From Petunia secreta (taxonomy: Eukaryota > Streptophyta > Magnoliopsida > Solanales > Solanaceae): a stretch of DNA of 64,000 nucleotides. Each line of letters starts with the position of its first letter. Position 1 is the first letter of the stretch. Positions 35,300-46,366 of the stretch are shown one piece after another. A program made the position numbers and the translations under genes. The stretch is taken from positions 992,001-1,056,000 of the forward strand of contig JARKIP010000042.1 of the NCBI GenBank assembly GCA_029990175.1. Direction: 5' to 3'. The notes under the pieces are model-generated. The model did no database searches, had not been told where the DNA came from, and saw nothing but the letters and a program-made list of their open reading frames with translations.

Positions 35300-35432
35300 T
35301 GTTGCGGCCTGCAACCCCATCCATATATTCATCCTGTTGCGGCGTGCAACCCGATCCATATATTTATACCGTTGCAGTGTGAAACCCGATCCATATATTT
35401 ATAATGTTGCGGCATGCAACCCAATCCCCGCA
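35300..35432. repeat. four ~35-bp tandem repeats in the solo LTR
   Basis: Units start near 35300, 35333, 35368 and 35404, with consensus TGTTGCGGC.TGCAACCC followed by GATCCATATATTTATA. Each contains the short inverted repeat GTTGC/GCAAC. Confidence 0.85.
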
Positions 35433-35615
35433 ACCCAGAATACGAGCCAGAAATATATAGGCAAATAAGCAATGCATGTAGAAGCAGAACAGTAGTTATG
35501 TACCACAACTCTACACAATGGTATGAAATGTAACGAAATGAAATGAAATAAAATGAGATGAAATGAAATGCAATATGATGCAAAGGGTCACATGTGCCCG
35601 TGATCCCATCTGGAA

Positions 35616-35925
35616 GCGGAATACTCCTGCATTCGAGGGGAATCCAATCTGATAACCAACTGGAGCAGAATACTCCTGCTCCTGCGGCGGAATACTCCTG
35701 CACCCGATATAATATAAACCAGAGGCGGAATACTCATGCACTCTATTGGGGCGGAATACTCCTACACCCGATATAATGTAAAGCTGAGGCGGAATACTCC
35801 TGCACTCAATATCTGACATAAGAGCGGAATACTCCTACTCCTGGGGCGGAATCCTCCTACCCTCAATATGATACAATGGAGCGGAATCCTCCTGCTCCTG
35901 GCGCGGAATACTCCTGCACCCAATA
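35616..35925. repeat. ten-unit GCGGAATACTCCTGC array in the solo LTR
   Basis: Units begin near 35616, 35665, 35685, 35725, 35751, 35789, 35823, 35846, 35881 and 35904. They are separated by ACCCGATATAATATAA-like or TCCTGG linkers, so the spacing alternates between about 20 and 40 bp. Confidence 0.88.
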
Positions 35926-38900
35926 TGATATGCAATTTAATACATATGAATGACATATAATGCACATGAATGCAATGTGATGCAATAATAACCCTTCACC
36001 GGCGCGGGACTCTCATCGACAGCCGGGAAGTAGATGCCAACTCACGGTCAGAGTACAATGCTCAGATCTTCAATATAATACCAACAACAGGACATAACAT
36101 ATAATATACAATGTAAATCCAAAGCTAAGGCGTAAGGAGTACGCCTATCAGCAGCTACACACGTAAGGGACACGTGGTAGAAAATCCACGAGGCCAGGTG
36201 CCTCCAAAGAAATGGATATAAATACTTACCTCTTCCAAAAGTTAGCATTGCTAATCAACAACCGCTTTATCCTTTGGTTTCATTGCCAAAAGATCCCACT
36301 CTATTCAATAAGGAGAAAAATATATCAATTTAGGCTAAAGGCTTCATTCCTCACATCTTAGGGCAATCCGGTTAGGAACCTGATACCCTATTCGCATACG
36401 CAATACGCAGGCCAGGCCTATGTACAGGGTTTATGGTCACCTAACCAAATTCTAAATAAATTACATTTATATGTTGCCCATAACTCACTGAGTACGAATA
36501 TATAACGAATTCCATTATCAGGGTCCATTTGACCCTTTAAACTATTACTTGAACTTATTAAAACGATGTATAATATTCCAAGTTTTACCGTTAAAACATA
36601 TTCAAACACATGTACTAAACTCAAATAATGCATTAAGATCATTACCTGAATGTTTCAGAGTAAAAATTCTACTATTTTCCCGGCTCTTTTCTCATTTTAT
36701 GGCATTTTTTTTTCTACTGCGTCATTTCATTTTCTCTGTTTCGATTATTGTTTCTGTTTTGTTTCCCCATTCTCAATGAAGCTAGGGATATATCCCTTAG
36801 CCCTCAACGTCCTTGATTTCATTTCTTTTTTTGTCTTTTTCGTTTTACTTTCTTTTCTTTTGTCTTTTTTTTTTTAATTTTCTTTTCGTGACAAAATTTA
36901 AACGCTACCCTACGATATTCAAAATAATTTCAACTTTTGCATACAAGTTATACAAAATGTATGTAGCATACTCGCTAAGGTGGATTTTAAATTGGGTTCC
37001 CGAAACTCAAGATGCGAATTTAAATGGAAAAAGGTCAAATTATTTAACATTCAGCATTTTGGCGGAAACTAGCCGAACAACATCGAAATTCACTTTCGAA
37101 AGTTCATAAAAGTCTCAAATAATCATACGAACCTAACGACGCTTTCGGATTTAGAATCGGAGCTCATTCGCTAAAACCGAGCTCGAAAATCTCTTTTTAA
37201 TATTTATCGACAATAAAAACTGAAACCTTCTTCCAATACGTACCAAACGAGGTCTGATTTAGCTCAAATTTTACAGATAAGTCTCAATGGACCTTACGAA
37301 TATTTTAAAATTATCGGCACGCTAATCGGAGTCCTAACTTCCAAAACGACTAACCGAGATCGTTTCACTCTCCAGGATCTCCCAAGCTTTGGCAATGCAC
37401 TCCTCGGCCTCAACAATCTCCTCTTCGAGGTTTAGGGTCCCCCATTGGAATTCTCTAAGGGCATTTCACCAATAATTGCCCAGTTGCAATCGAGAGCAGC
37501 CCTTTTAGCCTTAGCCTTTTACTTCTCAGTCAGGCTGGCCTTTTCTTCTTAGAGTTGGATCAACTCGGAGCTAAGAGATGAGAATTGTTCAACTTGGCTT
37601 GTTAGTCTATTTATTTCCTAATCTTGCTTTGCCAAGTTGATCCGGTATTCCCCTGTCACTCGCACTAACTCGATTTTCCTTTCAACCGAAGCTTCCAGTT
37701 CACGGACCCTCTCTGTTGCCTTCGAGCTTTTCATGACATAGGCTTCTTCTAGTTCCGTAATCTATCTTTGAAAATCCTTGGAGGCACTACTTTCCTCTCT
37801 CAGTTCATTTACCTTTTGTCTAAGAGAGTCTTCAAACATGATGCCCTTTCTCTCAATTTCAAGTTGTCCTCAGTTAGCTTATGATGGGACTCCCCAATTT
37901 CCCTGAGCTTAGCGCCACAATCCTTCTCCCGATCAATAGCATCGAGAAAGCACAATAGATTCTGCAAAGAAGAAATTTAGACCCTGCAAAGAAGAAAGTT
38001 AGCAAGGGTGACATAGAGATAAACATAAACAAACAACAAGTAAAATATGGGCTTACCCGGAAGATGCCTATAGCACCCATTGAAAGCACCATGTCTATAT
38101 CGAGCTGTCCGAGGTGCTCTTTTTCAAGAGGCCCAAAGAATTGGTAAAAATGTTTTGCAACCTCACTAGGCTTAGAGAGGATGTCAATATCCCGAGGGAC
38201 GGAAATCAAAATTTTCATCATGATACCCTTGATATCAGGATCTTCAGAGAGTTCATTGGTCATTTTCTAGGCCACATTAGCCACTCGCTCCTCGAAGGAA
38301 GGGGGTTGAGACTTAGCTTCATTGACATTTTCCTTCCTTTTGGCTTTCTAAGCCATGCCTCCAGACTCCTCGAGGTCAACCATATCCACACGCTCGGGAG
38401 CTCTGGGGTCGTCGTTGCTAGGCTCGTCTACTAAGTGATGATGGGTTTGTGGGGCAGGCTCTGCTCCCAAACCAGATTTAATTTCAATACGAAGGCGCAT
38501 GACCTTACCTGCCTTCATAAGGGCCCCCTTTTTTCCTCTTTTTCTGTGGGTTAGCAATGCCCCAAGACCCAGCAGCGAAAGACTTAACGACGACCTTTTG
38601 AATAAAAAAATATGTGCTTAGAGAGGGAACTCCCTAAGGAGAAGTACCAGCTGACCTCGTGGTGGCTTTGATTGGAGAGGAAAAACTTTCCATCTCCTTC
38701 ATGGCCTCACCGGCGGATGGGAATTTCTTCCCCTTTCCCCTTTTCCCTTCTTCCCCTTGTTTTCTATTGTCCCCTTCATCTTCTTGCAAGTTTTCTTAAT
38801 AAGGAGGGCTACATCAGAGAAGAGCTTTCTATGTAAGGAAGTCTGAAATAATTTCCAAAGAAGTTAGATATGGTGATGGACATATCATATCTCTTTGCTA

Positions 38901-39976
38901 TTTAGCCATTTTTGCTGGAAAAAAACCTCCATGTCCAATCAGCCTGAGGGAATTTGTTGTTGATAGTGTGAACCCAATCCACTAGATCAGGCACGGGTTC
39001 AATAAGCACGATGGAAGCAGCAGACAGAAGGGTTACATCAGATAAAGCAAAGAAGGAGCATAAAAGAGGAAAGAGCCACTTACGCTTGATATTCCACCTC
39101 TCCTGGAACCCAGGTTCCATTGAGACTCGAGGGATAAGGGACGATGACATAGAAGCCTTCCCATTCGCAGCCCTCAACATCCTAACTATTTGATAGCAGT
39201 GCAAACTGACCGTGACTGCTCAAGGTCACAAGACCCGCCTTGTAGATGTGTGGCGAGTAAAGTGAGATGAAATTCTTGAAGGTAAAGGGCATTTTTGCCT
39301 CATTGCACAAATAGTCGATGCACCCGACCATCCTCCAGATGATGGGTCCGAGTTTTGCTAAACAAATATTGTAGGCACAGTAGAATTTGTCTATCACATC
39401 GTGCCTTGGAAGGGTGAACCTTATTGTGAATGGATACACGTAGACGTATGAGTACCTCGCCTAATGCTCGAAGACTTTGTTGGTGGGATCCGGGATGACG
39501 ATGGGGATGTCTACACCCCAACAACTTTATGCAGAGCTAATGAATATGGGCTTGTGTTATCACGGTAGGAGTGGAGTTGGCAGCAACATTCCTCCCTTTA
39601 GCCAGCTGCTGGGCAGTCTGTGGACGAAGGGAGAAGTCCTTGGAGATATCAAATATAGTTGGGATGCTATTAGAAGCCTCCACCTCTTTGGTATCGATCA
39701 CTTTCTTTTTCCTTCCTCAACCTCTTCCCCATCTTCTTTCTCTTGTTATTCTACCTCTCATATTTCTTTAGAGACGCAATAAGAAATGGTAGCTTTACCA
39801 CTCATCCTTCTCAATTGAGGAACATATGAGAGGGTTTCAGTGTCAGATGCTGGTTGAACAACTTTGAGCGGCATTGCGATGGTGCTAGGGCCGCTGACAG
39901 CGACCGTCGTGGCAGTATCTATGGCGTCACTGTTAGAGTTGTTGGTGAAATGTTGAGTGGAAATTATTAAAAACAT

Positions 39977-40324
39977 TCTCTTTTACGGGTGTTTTGAAAG
40001 TTTCAAATGGTTTATAAGGTAATGATCGAACGGAAAAATCTCATATGTTCGCCCGAATTCAGATTACAACAATGTTTACAAAGAAAGTGAATGGTTTGAA
40101 GGGCTCGCACGAAAGGTTTTTATACTGAAGAAGTCATGATGACCTCAGGAACTTTTGCTGATGTCACGGCCACTCAACGAATGCCACATGGAATAGATGG
40201 GGATTCAAAGTGACAACCGTCTTTTTTAAATACAAGGTTCATGAATTGCCACGTAATCTTCCCACCTTGATCATTCCGCTCCTCGAGTGCTCTAACAGTC
40301 ACTCGGGAAATGGGGGGGGGGGAC
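39977..40324 (+). other. region before the 3' LTR, ending in a polypurine tract
   Basis: No ORF on the plus strand. The end, GGGAAATGGGGGGGGGGAC (about 40306-40324), is the polypurine tract that primes plus-strand synthesis just before the LTR. Confidence 0.6.
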
Positions 40325-40326
40325 TA

Positions 40327-40655
40327 TGTGTGTCGGTGAGATTCTGTCATTGACACGTGGCGAGCGGATAGTGTGCCACGGAAGGTTTTGCACACCGAGA
40401 GGAAGGTGGCGAGGAGTGTCCGAGTCAGATTAGTCGGACAACCCACAACTGTCACTGGCCCACGATCTCACATTAAATGATAGAAAGATTGTGGGTCTTC
40501 CATGATCTGAACGTGGGGAACATGGGCTCATTAATCCCATAGGAAGTTTAGTTCAGACTCCTATAAATACTTCCTTTACCCCCATTGTGAAGGGCATCCA
40601 AAAATACATGCCAAATCTCTATCAATTTGTACTCTCTTCATAAATACTGAAGCAT
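40327..40655 (+). repeat. 3' LTR of the Tat/Retand-like element, truncated
   Basis: Homologous to the first 370 bases of the 5' LTR at 23025, with a small deletion near 40395. Homology stops after CTCTTCATAAATAC at about 40655, while the 5' LTR continues for another 130 bases. Copia sequence on the other strand starts directly at this point, so the LTR end was lost in a deletion or rearrangement. Confidence 0.75.
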
Positions 40656-41440
40656 ATCCGCGATGCCATATTCGTTGAATTTTTGTAGAAGGACATCATG
40701 CTACATCAAAGTTCGGCCACCACGCAAGTCAATCCTGCAAGTTCCAAGCCCTTTGACTTCAACCTTCTTATTATTTCCTATATGAATTCACCTCGATCCA
40801 GATTGGAACTCGACGGTACTCCACAAATTCTTCTCTATCGCGGCTCACATGGTCGGTGGCCCTGAGTCTATAATCTAAACAAGATAAGATTCAGTTGATC
40901 AAACTGTGCTAGAAACAAATGTAGCAGTTAAAGATGCGTTTTAAAATGTTACCTTTTTTGGCTTGGTACAATCACGAGCAAAGTGTCCCGGCACATGGCA
41001 ATTGTAGCATTTCATCTTAGTTTTGTCCTTCTTCTTAAAAAAAATGTTTTCCCTTCTTTGAGTTTGGATTGTTACTTTTCTTAGAGGGTCTCTCTTCGGT
41101 CTCCTTACCCTTTCCGCCTTTCTTCCAATCATTTTTGTCCTTGAATTCTGAAAGTTTTTTACCACTTGATTCTTCAACATAGGCACTCAATATAGTTTTT
41201 GCAATATCAAGTTGCTCGTCTTTAAGCTCCACATGGCGGGCAACATTAGAAAATATTTTGATGCTATTATTGTGCTTCAAGTTTACCTTTTGATGTTCCC
41301 AATTATTTTGGAGATATCGGATAGCTACCTAAACCTGCTGCTCATCAGAGAAAACATGACCATCACTTTTGAGTTGAGCAGTCATGTTAGACATCACCCT
41401 AAGGTGTTGTTTAACACTGTGATCATGAAACTTCTTGTAA

Positions 41441-42120
41441 GAAGTGAAATTAAAACCACGCTTACGTGCCTAAGCGCTAAAGTGACACACCTGACAACCT
41501 TAGTGCTTTGCTTCACCTCAAGCCAGGCCTGCTTTTACAAAAAATTGTTTTTCTATTTCCCCCCCCCCTTTCTCCCTTAAATAAGGGTCATTTACTGAGT
41601 TGACTTCTACTTTCTTTTACTAGAGAAAGATTTTCCCTTTTTAGCTAAAATTTTTAATGATTAGTCAAATATAATTCTATGCTTCTAATCTTTTAAGTTT
41701 TTGGGTAGAAAACAAATAATGAGACACTTGTCCCTATTTCACAAATTCATAGATGTCTACCTTCTAAGTATTATATTATATTATATATTATATGTATAGC
41801 GGAGTAATGGCTTAAAATTTTTATTGTAAGAAAAAGACACCTGTACAATGAGGTAAGCGTTAAAAGCAATAGTGGTGAACCAAAATTTATTAGAAAGAGA
41901 CATTTGTAAACTCTCATTGGCATCACATGCAAATCTATTTTTTTATATTTTCGTTGTATCTTATATATTTAGAAACTAATACATGCATGCAAACAAAATA
42001 ACATATTGTTTTCTAATTTTATTTCAAAAATAAAATGTCAAAAGAGTTGTCCAAAGGTAATTGAAGGGATTACAATAATTTGAAGGATCCTCTCTAGCAT
42101 TTAACATATTCATATACATA

Positions 42121-42215
<95 letters not shown>

Positions 42216-42321
42216 TAAAGGTTTTTCATATTACGCTTTTTCACTAAAGCTAACGCTTTAAGTGCGCTTTGCGCTTTAAGCCCCAACAAGCCCCTTGTGA
42301 TTTCCGCTTTTCACAACACTG
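41441..42321. mobile_element. non-autonomous hAT-like DNA element in copia gag
   Basis: An 881-bp insertion flanked by exact CTTGTAAG (41433-41440 and 42322-42329), the 8-bp duplication typical of hAT elements. The right end, read inward, is CAGTGTTGTGAAAAGCGG, a hAT-type terminus; the left end AAGTGAAATTAAAACCACGC is a decayed partner. Both ends carry AAGCGC/GCGCTTTAAG-rich sub-terminal sequence. The gag frame (..DTYK / KFHDH..) resumes after removal. No transposase is present. Confidence 0.78.
42126..42216. repeat. compound (CT)n(CA)n(TA)n microsatellite
   Basis: About 12 CT, 27 CA and 6 TA units in direct succession, inside the hAT-like element. Confidence 0.96.
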
Positions 42322-42910
42322 CTTGTAAGTGTCAAATTTGATAGTCAGCCTTCTAAGGCGGGTCACAGTAGTACCCCCGTATGTCTCTCGTAAGTGTGCC
42401 AATATAACGTGAGCAGTAGGGTATTCCTCACATTCGTGAATGAGATCATCAACAATAGAACTTACAATAATTCAACATGCAGTGGAATCTTTCTTTTTCC
42501 ATGCATTGTAAGATTTGAGATCTCTTATGTGTTGGGCAGTGTTATCCTCTTCTGGGTGATCCAAGACATGGTTAATACCTTCTAGACCATCTTGCTCTTT
42601 CACTACATACCACATCTTACGACTCAAGATGTCGTAATTCTCACCATTGTTTAAATCATCAATAATGTTCTTAGATGCCATATCTATTAAATGAGATATT
42701 TAAGTAAGTTTTATCCATCAATATTTACTTTAATAAATTTATGCATGCAATATTCACACTCAAGCAAATTAATTTCCATAAATGACTTCACATTTAGTTG
42801 TAAAATCAAAAGGTCACAAAGTTTTCGATCATTATCTACAATCTAAACGTTTAATCAAAAATAAAAAAAATTTCTTCGTGCGAATATTATTTTAGTGACT
42901 TTCAATTAAG

Positions 42911-42915
<5 letters not shown>

Positions 42916-42951
<36 letters not shown>
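42916..42951. repeat. (TA)n microsatellite
   Basis: About 18 TA units. Confidence 0.95.
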
Positions 42952-42952
<1 letters not shown>

Positions 42953-43004
42953 CAGAAGGACAACATAATTCCATATATTGAAAAAAAACCAGATTTTAAA
43001 TTAC

Positions 43005-43456
43005 AAGTACATAAGGACACGATTCTCCCACTCGGCTTCAAATATTTGACCATACACCCCAAAATGTTAACCTGGCCAAATCTCGTGATAAATATCAGTT
43101 AAAATATTACCCAAAGGTTCTCCGAGGGAATCTACTAAAATTTCAAAAACTTCCCAATCCGAAATTTCAATAAAATTAGCCACTTCATCTTGTTTCAACC
43201 GAAAAAGTTCAATATGTTCAGACACTGAAGCATTATGAGACATTTTAAAAGCCTTAAATCTCTGAATTTCTTCTCTCCTTCCCTTCCTATAGCCCTTTCA
43301 TCACTTAGTAGATTTTGCATCGTCTTGGGACATTATTCCTTATGAGTTTACATCCTCCAGAATATGTCCTACGACGACATACTCTTCTACGTTGTCCCCT
43401 TGCTCGATTTTAAAAACTCCCACTTAGAGTATTTCGAGCTTGTCCCTGTTCAGCCA
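43005..43456 (-). pseudogene. degraded coding-like patch, unrecognised
   Basis: On the minus strand an ATG at about 43456 gives MAEQGQARNTLSGSF and a stop; another frame of the same segment gives IEQGDNVEEYVVVGHILEDV. After further breaks a 61-codon frame reads MSHNASVSEHIELFRLKQDE, FIEISDWEVFEILVDSLGEP and LGNILTDIYHEIWPG before a stop (about 43242-43060). The amino-acid composition looks like real protein, with acidic amphipathic helices, but I cannot place it. It could be a remnant of an unannotated transposon ORF. Confidence 0.3.
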
Positions 43457-44224
43457 TGTTTGAAATATGAACAATAAAATAATAAGAATGGACATACCAT
43501 TCAATGTGACAATAGATGCCACAATTACTTGTAGGAGGCAAAATTACGTTTAAGGATCATATACCATTGTACGTAATGGTGTGGTTGTTAGAAGGTCATA
43601 TACCATTAACGTGAATTATATATCCATGGGAAGCCTATAACAAGTACATTTTGGTACAATATAGAAACACTTTTCAGAAATTCTAACTTCCAAAAAATGA
43701 AGAAATAAAACAGATCACAGTTTCACAAAAACTGTAACAATTTCAACAAGAACTTCAAAAACTCATATCTCGCTCATTTTAAATATGTTTAACATTATAA
43801 TATATCAACGGAAAGTAAGAATAGATTATGAAATTATATGTCACATAGTGTAATTCTTAACAACTAATTTGCAGACATCAAATTACATACGCAGATTTTC
43901 AAAAACACTCATTTTTTTCAGCATAACTTACTCGCTTTAAATCCTTTTTTAATGAATAATATATCAAAAGAAAGCCCTAAATGAGTATGTTATGAAAATA
44001 TAAGAGTCATGCCGAAATTTTAAATATGTGATATACAATATTTAATTTTCAGTACATTTTTTTTTGCTCACTCTTACGACTATAATTCTGACAAGTAAAT
44101 CCATCAGTACTTCATAGACTTTACCCAAAAAATTTCAATGGGTGTACCCGCATATAAATGGTTATGGCTGTTTATGCCCACTTATAAATGGTTTAGCAAA
44201 ATGGCCTCGGAGGCAACCCTTTAA

Positions 44225-44510
44225 GTTATAATAAAACAAGTGCTGCCTCTTCGAGAAATATAAAGGGAAAGTGTTTCTTGCGAAAAGATTGAAGGGTAAG
44301 TGCTGCCCAAGCAACACTTTAAATTATCTGGGAGGATGTGGGAAGAGATAAAAGGGCAAGTGTTGCCTATGCAAGAGGGGCCAAAGTCAAGTGGTGCCAA
44401 GTGTTGTCTAAGAGGCAATACTTACGAGAAAGGGAGAGCGGGGTAACACTTCAAGTTATCTGGGAGAATATGGGAAGAGATAAAAGGGTAAGTATTGCCA
44501 AGAGACAAGC
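44225..44510. repeat. hairpin-unit array in transposon copy 2
   Basis: Units include AAGTGCTGCCCAAGCAACACTTTAA (split by a short loop), AAGTGTTGTCTAAGAGGCAATACTT and AAGTATTGCC. The segment TTATCTGGGAGGATGTGGGAAG (44327 on) recurs at 44456. The last unit's partner, AGGCAATACTCACGAGAAAGGGAG, is found at 53461, showing where the later insertion split it. Confidence 0.7.
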
Positions 44511-45560
44511 TCTAGGCGTATATGATTTTATGCTCATACTCTGTCAAATTATAGTATAGTTTAAGATATAGTCCCACAGAGATTGGAACCACCTAGGCAA
44601 CAGATTTATATTGTCTTTGTCACTATTTGAGAGAACCAGATTAGTGAGATGAAAATTGTTTAACAGTCCTAAAATTTTTCAATAACAGCAGAGTAAATAT
44701 TTTTTTAGAAAATAAAGATAAAATAATTGTTGGGATACTTTGAATCAGCAAGATTAAACTAGCATAATAAAATCAAGATTTCATTATTTGCTTCTCTATT
44801 TGATAATATGATCGTTTATTTCTAATACAACCAAATCACATAAAAGTAACCAATTAATAACACCTCTTTTTATTAGCGTAGTTAATCGATTGACAGTGAA
44901 ACAGAGACTTTGTTCAAAAAATGATCGTTTATCTCTAATACAACTATTTCACTTAACCACAATATATTAATAGCACTACTCGCGCTTATACTATTAATTT
45001 ATTGATAATCAGTTACATTAAACAATAATTGATTAATAACACCTATTTTGATTAATGTAGTTAACCGACTAAAGTAATGACTTAAACAAGAAGTATCTTA
45101 GTTGAGTGTACCAAGTGAGCTAAAACCTCTTTCTATTAGCTTTTACTAAATCAATAATATTATTTGAGTCAACTCCTTCGTGAGGATTAGATTTAAAAGA
45201 AATCAGATAAAGATTAAGGTTAATCCTGGTGTATAAAGATGATAAAGAGAAAATTCCAACATAAGAATATAATAAATTCAAGACTTTTATTATAAAAAAT
45301 TTATCAAGCTTTATCTAATATCCCAACCATAGAAAATTACTCCAATATGGAGAAAAAAAATATTATTTCTAAAAAAGAAATAACTTATAAAACTAAAACA
45401 AAGCCAATGAAAGGCCTTTTTATACAGAAGATTGTCCCTTTTTTCACTAAAGAAGTCGACCTATTTATAGGGAGTCAAGCCAGACAAAAACCTTAGTAAT
45501 GCCATTACAAGATTAGTAATGCCATTTCTAGAACAATAATGCCATTTCTGGATCAGTAAC
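44511..45560. other. inserted non-coding segment left of the chromovirus
   Basis: About 1 kb of AT-rich DNA. It contains TATAGTCCCACAGAGATTGGAACC near 44565 and repeats of CTCTAATACAAC..ATTAATAACACCT at 44817-44880 and 44930-45060. Its last 70 bases are a tandem array of TTAGTAATGCCATTNCNAGA units. The matching right part is 53190-53460. The element class is not clear. Confidence 0.4.
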
Positions 45561-46351
45561 TGATGCAGTCCGAACACGTGCTGATCAAGTGTTCGATCCT
45601 CCGAGGCCGACGAAAGGAAGACAAGCCAAGCTGTTGTACGATGTTCACATTCACTTGGCTTGGTTAGGAGAAAGCAACTACTCCGAAGCTGACTGGCCGA
45701 GCTCAAGAATCGAACGCTTCATTTATAAGCTTGATCCCGAAGAAGGGAGTGACCGAACCACAACCGAACTCTCAAAATCGACGCCGAAGTAAAGCAACAA
45801 TTAATCGAAGGAAGAGCATATGATGTCGAAATGAGCCAAGTTGAGCAACCAACACCGAAGTCAAGAGCTTGAGCTCGAGTGTTCGAAGTTTAAGTGTTCG
45901 GTTTAAGGAGTAACCAACACTCAACTCATTCAGTCCTGTGTGGCTTGCTCCTATTGGTCGTCTGTAACCGTTTTACTATTTTTCCCCTAGAATATTCTAT
46001 ATAAACTCATTTACATGTCATTGTAAGCAGTTAGTTTTTGTTGAATGATTAAACATAGTTGTAGCTATTGAGTGTCCCCGATGAAGCCGAACCCCGATGT
46101 GGGATTTTAAGAACTTGTGTCATTCGGTGTTGAATCGCTTGAACAATCTTCTTGAGTTTGCAAGAAGCATGACTTCTTGAGGATTGTTGCTTAGCATTAG
46201 GTGCATTTTGACCTCCGTTTCAATCGAACCCGAAACAAGTTCCTCGATGTTCTTTTGAATCGAAGCAAGATTTTTCTTGCTTGTATCTTTTGTTCTTGTT
46301 ATTTTTCCGCGTTCTTTGTGTTTAGTTTCACCTCCGGTTTAGCTTGCACCA
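45561..46351 (+). repeat. 5' LTR of the chromovirus-like element
   Basis: TGATGCAGTCCGAACACG to AGCTTGCACCA. It aligns with the 3' LTR except for substitutions and an 11-bp difference near 46155 versus 52975. A TATA-like CTATATAAACTC lies near 45998. It also keeps an open frame (45589-45792) matching the pol tail that runs into the 3' LTR. Confidence 0.92.
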
Positions 46352-46354
46352 TCT

Positions 46355-46366
46355 TGGTATCAGAGC
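46355..46366 (+). promoter_or_regulatory. primer binding site (initiator tRNA-Met)
   Basis: TGGTATCAGAGC, three bases after the 5' LTR. This is an exact match to the complement of the plant initiator tRNA-Met 3' end, the commonest primer of plant LTR elements. Confidence 0.92.

Larger units (their letters stand above)
34637..37367 (-). repeat. solo LTR of a large gypsy (probably chromovirus) element
   Basis: A 2731-bp insertion flanked by exact CTCTC (34632-34636 and 37368-37372). On the minus strand it starts TGAAACGATCTCGG and ends CAGGTCGTGTCA, so it has TG..CA ends. There is no internal region and no second LTR, so it is a solo LTR left by recombination between two LTRs. The antisense ORF frame continues across it. 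Its tandem arrays of GTTGCGGC.TGCAACCC and GCGGAATACTCCTGC units recall long LTRs of Tekay/Del-type chromoviruses in Solanaceae; that family name is inference. Confidence 0.85.
34499..39976 (-). pseudogene. antisense ORF of the gypsy element ('putative gypsy type transposon' family), split by a solo LTR
   Basis: Read on the minus strand from 39976: a low-complexity Ser/Thr-rich N-terminus, then MYPFTIRFTLPRHDVIDKFY, ICLAKLGPIIWRMVGCIDYL and PFTFKNFISLYSPHIYKAGL (39439-39210), and PGFQERWNIKRKWLF (39115-39070). A Lys/Arg-rich part follows. Coiled-coil-like sequence comes next (LTEDNLKLREKGIMFEDSLR, TERVRELEASVERKIELVRV; 37860-37390), and after the solo LTR an acidic tail SDDMDMEEDEDEDGGDEEDE ending at 34499. 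This layout fits the plant family known as 'putative gypsy type transposon' (Pfam PF04195, from memory), an antisense ORF in Tat-lineage elements. Its role is unknown. Multiple frameshifts and stops are present. Confidence 0.6.
23025..40655 (+). mobile_element. Ty3/gypsy (Tat/Retand-like) element with two nested insertions
   Basis: Related LTRs lie at 23025-23526 and 40327-40655 (the second truncated). Between them on the plus strand are a tRNA-Lys-type primer site, gag, protease, RT remnant, RNase H and integrase. After integrase comes an antisense ORF and a G-rich polypurine tract. An antisense ORF between integrase and 3' LTR is known from Tat-lineage elements such as Retand. Without the Athila-like insertion (25345-30568) and the solo LTR (34637-37367) it would be about 9.7 kb. 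It lies in an NHL-like gene fragment at its left edge; its right end abuts copia remains, so no target duplication can be read. Confidence 0.8.
40656..42690 (-). pseudogene. Ty1/copia gag and protease start, split by a hAT-like element
   Basis: Read from 42681 on the minus strand: MASKNIIDDLNNGENYDILS, MWYVVKEQDGLEGINHVLDH, then SIVDDLIHECEEYPTAHVIL-like and TVTRLRRLTIKFDTYK up to the hAT insertion (42329). After it come KKFHDHSVKQHLRVMSNMTA, NWEHQKVNLKHNNSIKIFSN and VARHVELKDEQLDIAKTILS (41400-41160), a basic linker, the CCHC knuckle CYNCHVPGHFARDC (41010-40970), and the protease start ATDHVSRDREEFVEYR (near 40850-40800, where a DSGATDH-type site is expected). Gag packages RNA; the protease matures the particle. 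There is a stop near 41333 and several after 40800. RT and beyond are missing. Confidence 0.78.
42691..44125. other. non-coding and decayed sequence between copia gag and the DNA transposon
   Basis: AT-rich, with a (TA)n tract at 42916-42951. It probably includes the leader of the copia element on the minus strand. It also holds one coding-like patch (annotated separately) and repeated wording AAGG.TCATATACCATT.. near 43553 and 43591. Confidence 0.45.

Noticed and set aside
36549..37109. Phe/Leu-rich plus-strand frames
   Set aside because: T-rich low-complexity sequence inside the solo LTR, read on the strand opposite to LTR orientation.
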